DNA of 64,000 nt from Euborellia annulipes (lineage: Eukaryota > Arthropoda > Insecta > Dermaptera > Anisolabididae): NCBI GenBank assembly GCA_023213315.1, contig JAKCPI010001553.1:1-64000 (forward strand), written 5' to 3'. Below, one piece after another: positions 55,139 to 64,000 of this stretch. The position numbers were made by a program, and so were the translations under genes. The notes under the pieces are model-generated. The model was not told where the DNA came from, ran no database searches, and saw nothing but the letters and a program-made list of their open reading frames with translations. The first letter of the stretch is position 1; each line of letters starts with the position of its first letter.

Positions 55139-55830
55139 TTTTTTACTTTCTCTTACCTATGTATATATGTAATATATATATAGAGAGAGAAAGTATTGGT
55201 TTCATGTCAAAAATTCGATGTCGAGATTTTGATGGATCTTCACGTTTTGAGGTCCCCTGAATCCAAAAAAGTGGTTTTCGCGACATGGTCTGTCTGTGGG
55301 TGGGTGGGTGGGTGGGTGTGTGGGTGGGTGTGTCTGTGTTCACTTTTAAGCATGAAGGAATTGAGCTATGAGGCTGAAATTTTATATTTAAGTTAAACAC
55401 CCCCGGGACCGGAAAAATAAGCTTTTAATCAAAATCGGCCAAAGAGTACTAGTACTTTACTGATGTACTTTTTCAGTTTTTTTCGATTTTCTCAAAATTC
55501 GCTCTAACGATTTTGATTAAAATTCAAAAATCAATTATTTTTTAGATGCTCTTTCAAATGTATATTCTCGTTTTGCTCTCAAATTGTTTGAAGCACACTT
55601 TACTCTTGTGCTTCATAGGAAAGATAGGAGAAATGGTTGTCATGGTTACGAAATATAAATATTTTCCCATACTTATAAATTTTACATCTGAATTCAAATA
55701 TTCCCTACTGCCGGGAACTAAATACATGTCGACACAAAAAATCTGGTGTGACAAGCACAGTACACAACTTTCGATTACCGAAGGTAAGAGAAAGTTGTGT
55801 GCTGTGCGCCAGTCACACCAGATTTTTTTT
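55139..55830 (+). mobile_element. 680-bp double-hairpin repeat family, full copy
   Basis: Same layout as 49415-50088. A (GGGT)n/(GTGG)n array at 55297-55330 replaces the GTCT array. The right hairpin is 55738-55830. Open frames here come from repeat sequence. Confidence 0.88.
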
Positions 55831-55889
55831 TAATCATTTCGGCCTATAAACGATACAAAAATATTTCAATTACGATTCATCTAAGCACA

Positions 55890-56035
55890 TTTATTTATAC
55901 CATTTGGAATCCAAATTATTTAAATAATATAAATAACTATTCTTCCGACTGCCTGTGATCCGAACCCACACCACTTGGCTTTTGAAGATTATCAATAATG
56001 ACATTAGTCATCACAACTTCTCAGCCACGGAGGGG
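55890..56035 (-). mobile_element. SINE with Ser-tRNA-like head
   Basis: On the minus strand from 56032: CCGTGGCTGAGAAGTTGTG (A box region), a long arm, GTGTGGGTTCGGATCACAGG (B box) and TTTATATTATTTAAATAA. The A tail is not visible. Confidence 0.6.
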
Positions 56036-56133
56036 GGAGATGCCTATTTTTTATTTACAATTAAATTCAGAAATTTTCTTTATAATAAACATATTTCTTT
56101 AACAATTTGTGTTTTTTGTTGGTGAGCCAAACT

Positions 56134-56283
56134 TTCCATGGCCCTTGGAAATCGAACCCATGATCTCTAGCCTAGACGGGACATCGGTGGCTTCAATGGT
56201 GGAGAGTCAGTGCCTGATGCAAAGAGAAGCACACCAATGCCCCTGTTAGACTAGAGATCGTGGGTTTGATTCCCGGGAGATCC
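56134..56283. repeat. Inverted pair of tRNA-like heads
   Basis: GAAATCGAACCCATGATCTC...TAGACGGGACATCGGTGG (minus B box) faces GCACACCAATGCCCCTGTTA...GGGTTTGATTCCCGGGAG (plus B box). Both halves contain an ACTAGAGATC(G/A)TGGGTT-type block. The related single head is at 26566. Confidence 0.6.
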
Positions 56284-57034
56284 ACTTACAAAAAATAAAA
56301 AAACAAATTCTTAAATAACTTGTCGAGTAGCCGCTGACCTCGCTGACCTCCTGTCTCTGTGTGTATGTGCCTGTTCTCTCGCTGGTTGGCTAGAGTTACA
56401 GGAAGTGGAGTGGGAGAGGGAAATTTGAAAATTGGTGGTGCATTTGCTTGCCGAAGGCGAACAAGGAGTTCAGGTTGCCCCCTGGCAAGAAAATATTTTA
56501 GAGAACATAAATTATATTATAAATTAACCATAATTTATAAACTTACAAGTTCTATTATTCTAAATAATACTTACAATTGCTCTCATAAATTTCTTGTTCT
56601 AATTTGATATTCATGAGTTAGAAAATTAGTAGGTCTTGTGATTTTTATTTTATTCTTCTTTTCAGCTTTTCTTCTCTTCCTCTTTTATTATAAAAAGAAT
56701 ATCGTTTAATTTTTAAACCTAGAATATCGATCTTATCATTCTTTTGTTTATAATTGATGCAATGTTTTCCGATATTTATAACAAAAGATGACAGTTTAAG
56801 AAGATTATCTCTAATCGAAAACCATTTAAGAAAATATTAAATGACGATAACATGGAGAATGAATTCAAACAAAGTTTAAAAAAAAAAAAAAACTTTTTAC
56901 TTAATAGATCTCGGACAATTAACTTGGTTATATCAAAATTTTGTACGATTTTTTTTGATATAATTTTTATAACTAGTCGCCTTCAGCGGTCAATGCAAGT
57001 GTTGAGATGTTAAGAAAGGATCTTGAGTTCAAGC
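56284..57034. other. Noncoding stretch
   Basis: A short, less AT-rich patch at 56330-56490 (CTCGCTGACCTCCTGTCTC) has no support as an exon. The rest is AT-rich. Confidence 0.45.
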
Positions 57035-57208
57035 GAAGGTACCGACTGGGCACAGGATAAGCTGCGGATTACGAGTCTAAAGTTGCCCACCGGGTTCAAA
57101 TCTCACTTGCCATGAAAATTTTCAAACATTGCCAATGTTCCCTCCGTCTCTCTGTAATTTGAGTTTGTCTCTGTTGAGAGATGTAGAAATTAAAAAAAAA
57201 AAAAAAAA
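57035..57208 (+). mobile_element. SINE with tRNA-like head and A tail
   Basis: ACTGGGCACAGGATAAGC and GGGTTCAAATCTC give A- and B-box-like signals; then a short body with CTCCGTCTCTCTG and a poly-A tail of about 17 bases (57191-57208). Beyond it, 57215-57270 has a fragment of the GGGCGTAGCCAG-type hAT end. Confidence 0.6.
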
Positions 57209-57530
57209 TTCAGGACAAGACAGGGAGGCGTTGGCCCCTCCTTGCCCCCCGCTGGCTCCGCCCATGCCTGAAGGCCTCATAATATGACCTGATGAACCGT
57301 TGTTTGCCCATCCCTGTTCTAGTAATTTCACTTAAAAAAATTAAGTTCTGTTGTATATATGAAATAATCCAAATGATAGGGTAGCTAGCCAAGCGCTCTA
57401 CCATTCATTCAAAAATACTTTTTTATAACATAAATAATAAGACCATTTTTAGCTTTGATTTATTTTAAAAACATTTGTCCAGTGGTCCAAAAAAAAAAAA
57501 AAAAGTAAAGATATCGAATTGCGTTTGCTA
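57209..57530. other. hAT-end fragment and AT-rich DNA
   Basis: GGCCCCTCCTTGCCCCCCGC, TGGCTCCGCCCATGCC is a decayed relative of the element at 44506-44753. Open frames here on the minus strand are not supported as genes. Confidence 0.5.
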
Positions 57531-57790
57531 AAATTACACAACCCACAATATAAAATCCATTGGAAACGTCTGACGTTCATTTTACGACGGCAAGATAAGT
57601 CGATTTTATCAAAATTTGAAACAGGCATAAAATGAAACGTTCATGTTCGAGACCCAACAAGACGTGAATTGAATTCAAGTACCGGAATTGAAACGCCGGG
57701 ACATTTATCTTCTTTAGATTGGATTGATTGGCCACGAAAAACGCTCAAGCAATCATATAAACATCGACTTTTTATTTAATAATCACGTTT
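57531..57790. promoter_or_regulatory. Candidate regulatory block, unique sequence
   Basis: Mixed composition with AACGTCTGACGTTCATTTT, GAAACGTTCATGTTCGAG and AAACGCCGGGAC; no repeat partner and no coding frame. Regulatory role is inferred only from composition. Confidence 0.25.
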
Positions 57791-58690
57791 TGATTATAAA
57801 TCCTCTTTTGCTCAGTGCTAATTCCTAGTTTCCCATTCAGCAAACATATTTTTTTTTTTTATTATATTATTTTATATACAACCAATCAAAAAGAAATTAA
57901 TCACAGACCTTTAAATTTATTCGAGATATGTTCATGTGTTTTTTTTTTTTTTTTTTGTTTTGGTTTTGTTTGGAAACAAATCAGTTCTACGAGATTTTGC
58001 CCATCCAATCCGTTCCAATTAGTCTGATCGATTTATGAAAACAATAAATATAGTCTGAACATTTGTCATCGTTATGAAGAAAAGCTCGCCTTTTTCTTTT
58101 TAATTCAAACCCTACTGATATTGTATATATTAATATAATAAAAGCCAATTTTTTTTGTTTTGTTTCATATCTCTCTCTCTCTTTTTGACCTGGGTTTATT
58201 TTGACATGTTTTCCTAGACAATGATAAATTGAGAAAATAAATAAATGCTCCCTACTTTTCTTTTTTTTTTAATAAAATACAATCATTTAAATAAATAAGA
58301 GGGAAAATTTATATTTAGATTGGAATTACAGAAGTCACTTTAAATGAATTTCATATCTAAATTATTAAATAATATACACTGGTGTTAGACATTTATTTTT
58401 TTCGGTATCCGTGAGATAATTTGACATGGAATGTAAAAAAATAATTAAATTTTTAAATCGATGAATTTAATAAAAATAACGCGATTTTGTATAGAAAAAA
58501 ATGAGCTCGGTAGAAGTGAATATTTTTTTAGCTGAAAGATAGGCAACCCAAATATCCCTCGTCTATCTAGAGCTCTTGAGCAATTCATCTAAAAAACTTC
58601 TGAAGCTTAGTTTCCAAAAAAGATAAAAACTATTGTAATTTCTGCATTGTCATATATTTTAAAGAAATTATTATTATTTTTTTTTTTTTT
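57791..58690. other. AT-rich noncoding stretch
   Basis: CTCTCTCTCTCTTTTTG near 58171; GAAAGATAGGCAACCCA near 58542 (shared with 26311 and 34999). No gene found. Confidence 0.5.
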
Positions 58691-59010
58691 GGAACGTAGT
58701 TCTTTTACGCTGTAGATAGAAGGAAATAAAGAGAAGGAGAAGGTGGGTGTGGCCTTGACAAGGCTTCGACTAATCTCGCCTTCCTCCGCCGTCGCTCGGG
58801 CGCTGGGAACGCATTTTTGTTACGTTATATTTTCTCCCATTTCACTCTGCGTAAGCCGCTTTAAAGAATTTCGTTCCAATAATTAAAATATATTCGGAGT
58901 TGAACAAAGGCGCGAGGAACTTCGTTCCTGGCGGGGGTCCCACGACCCCACAAATTTGCTTTTTTTAAATTCCCTTTTCGGCTAAAGAGGCCATTAGGGT
59001 TGTAATTTAA
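58691..59010 (-). mobile_element. GC-rich module joined to SINE core, copy 2 (inverted)
   Basis: GGAACGTAGTTCTTTTACGC to AAGAATTTCGTTCC (58691-58878) is the module; then GAGGAACTTCGTTCC, GGGGGTCCCACGACCCCAC, AAATTTGC and, on the minus strand, AAAAAGGGAA-type tail and AGCCGAAAAGG core of the SINE. The order matches 33478-33874 read in reverse, supporting one composite repeat. Confidence 0.7.
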
Positions 59011-59040
59011 CATATACATAAATATTTATATTAATTTTAT

Positions 59041-59176
59041 AATACCGATTGCTACCGGGGGACGTTCTACACGCTGATTCCTGGAGGTCACCAATCCCAG
59101 GTTTCGCCGAGTTTGACATTGCTTAACAGCAACGATTCTGGTTACTGTTGCTCTACTTCGTTGCCAGGCCCCCCGG
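59041..59176 (+). repeat. TTGCTTAACAG repeat, full plus copy
   Basis: AATACCGATTGCTACCGGGG, ACGTTCTACACGC, GACATTGCTTAACAGC, TCGTTGCCAGGCC. It matches 25388-25516 (minus) and 25678-25766 (plus). Confidence 0.65.
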
Positions 59177-59266
59177 TCAAATCCGATTATATTTTTAAAT
59201 TTTTATTAACTTGATGTTCGTGTTTGCTGTTGGTCGGCCCACTTGATAGTTTTTTAATAGGTTATA

Positions 59267-59286
59267 TTAGGTTAGGTTAGGTTAGG
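59267..59286 (+). repeat. Four TTAGG telomere-type units
   Basis: Four perfect TTAGG repeats, preceded by GGTTATA and followed by TTAAAG. TTAGG is the telomere repeat of most arthropods. The array is too short to prove a telomeric origin. Confidence 0.7.
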
Positions 59287-59711
59287 TTAAAGTTGCATCG
59301 AGAACACACTTTGGCCTTTTAAAACCCTGTGCTACCACATCATGAGAATATCCCCCACCACCCCAGAAGGAGATATTGTCAATGTTTTGAACCCAAGTTG
59401 TGTTTGATGTTAATTAGATAAATATGTTTAATTATTCTCTTTTATAATTATTTACTGTATATATTTGTTCTACACTAAACAAGTAACATGTAAGCAATTT
59501 TTTTTGACAAAGTTTTTATTTATTGATCGTATATTTTTTTGTATCAACTTCTTCAACTTTGCCCTTCATCTAATTTTATCCGACTTTTTTTCGGGTCCAT
59601 TGATTGATAGTCAACTTAATTCTTCTTTAATATATTTTTTGTTCAACTATGCTTTGGAAATTACAAAAACTAGACGAGTTTGTATATGAAAATCCTATTG
59701 AAGTTAAGTCT
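59287..59711. other. AT-rich noncoding stretch
   Basis: No feature found; an open frame at 59465-59689 is low-complexity. Confidence 0.45.
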
Positions 59712-60092
59712 ACTTGTCAACAGGTAAAACAGGCGGTGGCTTTTTTAGGAAAAGTAAATTTTTTATAAGCTTATAAATTCCTTTTTTGAAGAATATTTAA
59801 TTGGTCAATTTTTAATTATTAGACCTATATGGTTGCATTTATAGAGTAATGTGATGTACATATATGAATAATGTAAGGAGAAATATTATTATTATATTAA
59901 ACAATGTATTTTATTGATTTTTAATGTAATGATAAATTGTAAATAGATGTGAGAAGAAATTTTATTGTATTAAAAATGTATCTTATTTTGGTCCGCTCTT
60001 AAGAGAGCAAGACGTTCTCAGAAATTGTTTATCTATCTATATAAAAAAATTTTTTTTACTAAAAGCCACCGTCAGATTTACTTGTTGACAAG
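59712..60092. mobile_element. MITE with ACTTGTCAACAGGTAAAAC ends
   Basis: ACTTGTCAACAGGTAAAAC, AGGCGGTGGCTTTTTTA at the left and TAAAAGCCACCGTCAG, TTTACTTGTTGACAAG at the right. The interior is AT-rich and noncoding. Confidence 0.7.
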
Positions 60093-60770
60093 CGACATCC
60101 AATAGTATCTCTATATAAATTCATTGATTGACCTCTCGTTACTTTTATTTTTCATTTAAATCATTTCCGTCTTCGGAGGCCCAATCTATACAGTATTTAA
60201 TATAGCCGCAAATTTTTTATTAGGCCTATTAAAAAAATCTAACGATCGTTTTATTATATGAATGTTTTATTTAAAATATTTAAAAGACAAACTATTAAAG
60301 TCAATTTCATCTCATATTTCAAATTGCGTGATTTCAATTTAAGGTCCGCTTTAAAAAAGAGGGAAAGTTTTGCAACTTTTTAAATTCATAAAATAATCCT
60401 TCTATCATTTCTAATATAAAAATATCTTCATTTCATGCTTCAAATATCTTTCCTAAATATGGAATATAATTGAATTCAATTAGAATTGTTTTATTAATTT
60501 AATTATCCGATATTAAAATTTTAACGGAGGACTTTTTACAAAAATCATTAAAACCCTAAAAATAAACTTTTCACATTTCCTCTTTTAAATCAATTAAATA
60601 TTTTAATTATTAAATTTTGTATTCTAATCTAATATCCATGCCAATGTTGACTTTGCTAATTGTTTTAATTAATTTCAAATTTGTTTGTTGTTTTTCCTCT
60701 AACAAGTACGAAGACAACCTTATAAATCCGTTAACCTGCTTAAATGGCTTTATCTGTTTTCAATTTACTT
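60093..60770. other. AT-rich noncoding stretch
   Basis: No feature found. Confidence 0.45.
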
Positions 60771-60930
60771 ATTCAAAAGAGGCAGGACTTGGGGGTCGGC
60801 CAGCACTTGCAAGGGGGACGAGGATAATTGAATCAACCTCCCCCCCTCCCTTCCCCCTCCACCCTCCAGCACTTGGACGTCTCCCGAGGCAATTAGGGCT
60901 GGCCATTTGCATTTCATCATTCGGCCAATA
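60771..60930. promoter_or_regulatory. GC-rich unique block with octamer site
   Basis: GACTTGGGGGTCGGCCAGC, CTCCCCCCCTCCCTTCCC and CATTTGCATTTC (octamer-like ATTTGCAT at 60912-60919) in otherwise AT-rich DNA; CCAGCACTTG/CCAGCACTTGG is repeated. A candidate enhancer; an exon cannot be excluded, although the open frame through it (60617-60979) has no domain. Confidence 0.3.
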
Positions 60931-61192
60931 TATACAAGCAGGCCAATTAAAAAATAGAAAAAATTTTAATGGCAGCTGATGTGGATCGTTTTGTTAAAAA
61001 ATTCCAATTTATATCAAGTCATATATATATACGGTACGTACAGTATATACAATATAACTAAAGATTGTATATAGTGTGTATGTATGTATAAGGGTTAAAG
61101 CTTTGCAATTTTAAGATATTTCCCTTCATTAAATATCGAATATTAAAAAATATAATTGAGAATTTGGAAATTAATGAGCTATTATTCCTTCA
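60931..61192. other. AT-rich noncoding stretch
   Basis: TATATATATATA and GTATGTATGTATA microsatellites near 61021-61090; no gene. Confidence 0.5.
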
Positions 61193-61492
61193 CAAGGGGG
61201 GGGGGGTAAAGGGGGTAATTACCCCCCCCCCGAGATTTGAATGAAAAAATACCTCTTTGCCTCTCTAAAAAAAAAGGTAGAATATTTTTTCGGGCGGGAA
61301 ATTTTTTTGGTTCCGCGAACGGCACATGAAAAAATTTTTGGTTCCGCGAAAAACAAAGTTTTTCGTAGAAAAATTTTTGAGAACAGCCCCCCCCCCCCGA
61401 AAAAAATTTCTATATAGGCCCCTGTTGCTGTGCGACGAGTCACACCAGATTACCCCCCCCCTCCCGAGAAACCCCTCTGGATATCCGCCCTT
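61193..61492. mobile_element. G/C-tract element, copy 2
   Basis: Reverse-orientation relative of 15603-15873, sharing TAAAGGGGGTAATTACCCC and GTGACTCGTCGCACAGC text. The middle has an inner inverted pair around TTTGGTTCCGCGAA (61308-61352). The long G and C tracts are unusual. Confidence 0.7.
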
Positions 61493-61844
61493 GTTCCTTC
61501 ACCTCCTCACAAAATATTCTTCAATTGTGAGTGAGACAAATTTTCTATATAAAACTACCGTATATTTAAAAAAAAAAAATTCGAAAATGACTTCCCCTAG
61601 ACTTTCTCGTATGCTCTACAAATGATTATACTAAAATTGTAAAAAAATTCGACTCCAAGATTTGGATGAATCTCGTGTGTCTGTGAATTCGATTGCTTAA
61701 AAACGCTAGCACCCTAAAGCATTTATTTTTTAACAATTGATGGAAGTGAGATATCAATTAGTGTGATGTGGAGGACAGCAGCCAGATAAAATAAAAAAAT
61801 GTTTATGTATTTATAAACAAATGAAACTTCCTCCTATACTAAAC

Positions 61845-62075
61845 GTCGCGGGTTCGGATCCCAGGCAGTCCGATGATTTTATTTAAGCCATTTGGATACC
61901 AAATGGCTTAAATAGAAATGCCTGAACCCACAATATATATATATATATATATATATTAATTACAAACTCATACAAAGCTGGTATCCAAATGGCTTAAATA
62001 AAATCAGCGGACTGCCTGGGATCCGAACCCCCGACCTTTAGTATACAAGGTAGGCCAAGCCCGGGGGCCTAGCAT
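61845..62075. repeat. Two inverted SINE fragments around (TA)n
   Basis: CGTCGCGGGTTCGGATCCC (plus, B box) with CCATTTGGATACC, and opposite it GGGATCCGAACCCCCGAC...GCCCGGGGGCC (minus head). A (AT)n run (about 61934-61956) lies between. Confidence 0.7.
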
Positions 62076-62495
62076 TACTTAATGATCCAAAAGTCAACAA
62101 TTGACTTTCTTTCCAATCTGAGAAATATAATTGAAGTGTATTATCTATCAACTAATCTACAAATAAAAAAAAAAAAGATTTTGAAAATTTATATCCATTT
62201 CTGTGCTTTTTTTTATAGTTTTGCAACTTAGCGCTTCATTTTTTTCCTTACGCTAATCCTCTTTCAGCCATTTTATTTTAATAATATCAAATATTAATAT
62301 AATTAAATTATAAAAGAGGTGACTGGTTTGAAATTTTATTGACATCAATCTTCATTAAAAAATGATAAATAAAGTCAGATTTAAAAAGCCAATATCTCCC
62401 TTCTGACATTTAATAATAAAATAATTGATCTAATCACATGGAGCAAAAAAAAAAAGAATTTCGCACTCGATTCCCTATTTTTTAAATCTTTAATT
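62076..62495. other. AT-rich noncoding stretch
   Basis: No feature found. Confidence 0.5.
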
Positions 62496-63181
62496 AAAAA
62501 ATCTGGTGTGACTGGCGCACAGCACACAACTTTCTCTTACCTTCGGTAATCGAAAGTTGTGTACTGTGTTGTCACACCAGATTTTTTGTGTCTCATATAT
62601 TTAGTTCCCGACAGTACGCAACATATGAATTCAGATGTAAAATTTATAAGTATGGGAAAATATTTATATTTTGTTACCATGGCAACCATTTCTCCTATCT
62701 TCCCTATGAAATACAAGAGTAAAGTGGTCTTCAGAAGATTTCAATTGCAAAATGAGAATATACATTTGAAAGAGCATCTGAAAAATAATTGATTTTTGAA
62801 TTTAAAAAAAATCGTTGGAGCAAATTTTGAGAAAATCGAAAAAAACTGAAAAAGTGCATCAGTAAAGTACTAGTAATCTTTGGCCGATTTTGATTAAAAG
62901 CTTATTTTTCCGGTCCCGGGGGTGTTTAACTTAAATATAAAATTTCAACCTCCTAGCTCAATTCCTTCATCCTTAAAATTGAACACACACCCACCCACCC
63001 ACCCACCCACCCACCCACCCACCCACAGACAGACCATGTCGCGAAAACCACTTTTTTGGATTCAGGGGACCTCAAAACGTGAAGATCCATCAAAATCTCG
63101 ACATCGAATTTTTGACATGAAACCAATACTTTCTCTCTATATATATATTACATATATACATAGGTAAGAGAAAGTAAAAAA
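62496..63181 (-). mobile_element. 680-bp double-hairpin repeat family, full copy
   Basis: Opens with the CTGGTGTG hairpin (62496-62587) and ends TAGGTAAGAGAAAGTAAAAA (63181). A (CACC)n array at 62986-63026 occupies the microsatellite position. It is nearly identical to the reverse of 55139-55830. Confidence 0.88.
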
Positions 63182-64000
63182 TAATTCAATTATATTGAAT
63201 GATTAGCTACATGAATTAAAAAATAAATTTTTCTAATCGATTTCATTTCATTTGTCCTATATTAAATGAATGGAATATTTTTAATAAAAAGATTTTACAC
63301 ACCTGAGGAGTTCCCCCTTTACATCACATAACACTCACTTACCCAAGCTTATTAATATTAAAAAATTTCAAATGAATATAAAATTTGTTCTAAGGAGTTT
63401 TTGTAATTGTTAGATTCAGTTTCATATTTCAATAAATTCTAATTTGAGCAGGCTCTGTTTTAAAATATGGGAATTTTTTATTTCCACCTCTGGCAAAATC
63501 AAAATCGAAATTTTAGAACTTTTAATTTAAATTATTTTAATAATAAATACCATAATAAAAAAGGGTATAATATTGATTTTAATATTATACTAATAAAATC
63601 TATATAACCAATTTTAGATAAACTAAATTGTAATATATAACGTGATTTTATAAATCGATATTTTGATTAAATTTTGCATTCTAATCAAGGGTTTCAAAAC
63701 CTCAAAAGGGTTTTGTGTAAACAACATTAATAATACAACCTAGGATAATTTACTCTACCAAGAGCCTCTCCTATCACACCAATTTAAATATTAATTTATT
63801 AGTTAATACCTTCCATCAAAATAATTCTATATATTAATAGATCACCATTTTTTGTTACACTGCTGTTGAAAAATTGAATATTATCAAAGTACTGTTGCTC
63901 GTTCTTTAATCTACTGTTTACTTCTGACTCTAGCAAAAAAAAATTTAAAATTTTGATTTAAGCCTCTTTTATTGCATAAAAAATTGTGATGTAAAAGTGG
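63182..64000. other. AT-rich noncoding stretch to the window edge
   Basis: No feature found. Confidence 0.5.

Noticed and set aside
55143..55400. Open frames with THPPTH repeats (also 62922-63167)
   Set aside because: They come from the (CACC)n array inside the 680-bp repeat and occur wherever that repeat does.
57122..57404. Minus-strand open frames over the hAT fragment
   Set aside because: They cross a poly-A tail and a decayed transposon end; not plausible coding sequence.
59267..59286. Chromosome end or true telomere
   Set aside because: Only four units, inside the window and flanked by ordinary repeat DNA on both sides.
60617..60979. 120-residue open frame as a gene
   Set aside because: Composition shifts midway from AT-rich to GC-rich, there is no domain, and no splice or promoter support was found.

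Overview
The window looks like repeat-choked nuclear DNA of an animal, most likely an arthropod. It is about 70% A+T, has one clear first coding exon with a splice donor, and is otherwise filled with layered mobile elements. Evidence for an arthropod is modest: four perfect TTAGG units (59267-59286), a TCAGTT initiator-like site, and the style of the LTR element. I could not fix the species.

Layout. Positions 1-~6353 hold most of a Ty3/Gypsy-type LTR retrotransposon on the minus strand. Gag is intact, and Pol (protease, reverse transcriptase, RNase H, integrase) is uninterrupted and runs off the left edge; a candidate primer-binding site and left-hand LTR follow. From 6600 to 12500 come a hairpin element with a tRNA-like core, MITE-type elements, a 20-bp minisatellite, a 700-bp hAT-type element and a 2-kb foldback element. 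Positions 12740-18700 form a very large inverted structure: two 1.64-kb foldback elements in opposite orientation, with an inverted pair of what looks like a gene's first exon and intron between them. At 22440-22958 there is a GC-rich promoter-like block followed by an exon encoding a signal peptide. The remaining 41 kb to the right is probably mostly its first intron, though no second exon was identified.

The rest is a dense set of nonautonomous repeats. The main families are: (1) a ~680-bp element with a different hairpin at each end, in at least ten full or partial copies; (2) several tRNA-headed SINEs, two with perfect 12-bp target-site duplications, which appear to share one conserved core although their tRNA heads differ; (3) palindromic elements whose arms each carry a 'CTGAnGAT - stem - GAAAC' hairpin resembling a hammerhead ribozyme core; (4) hAT-like, pogo/Tc1-like and TTAA-flanked MITEs, often nested.

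No rRNA gene, functional tRNA gene, CRISPR array or bacterial-type operon is present. Most other open frames fall within repeats or palindromes and were not called as genes. Boundaries of repeats were read by eye and may be off by several bases.
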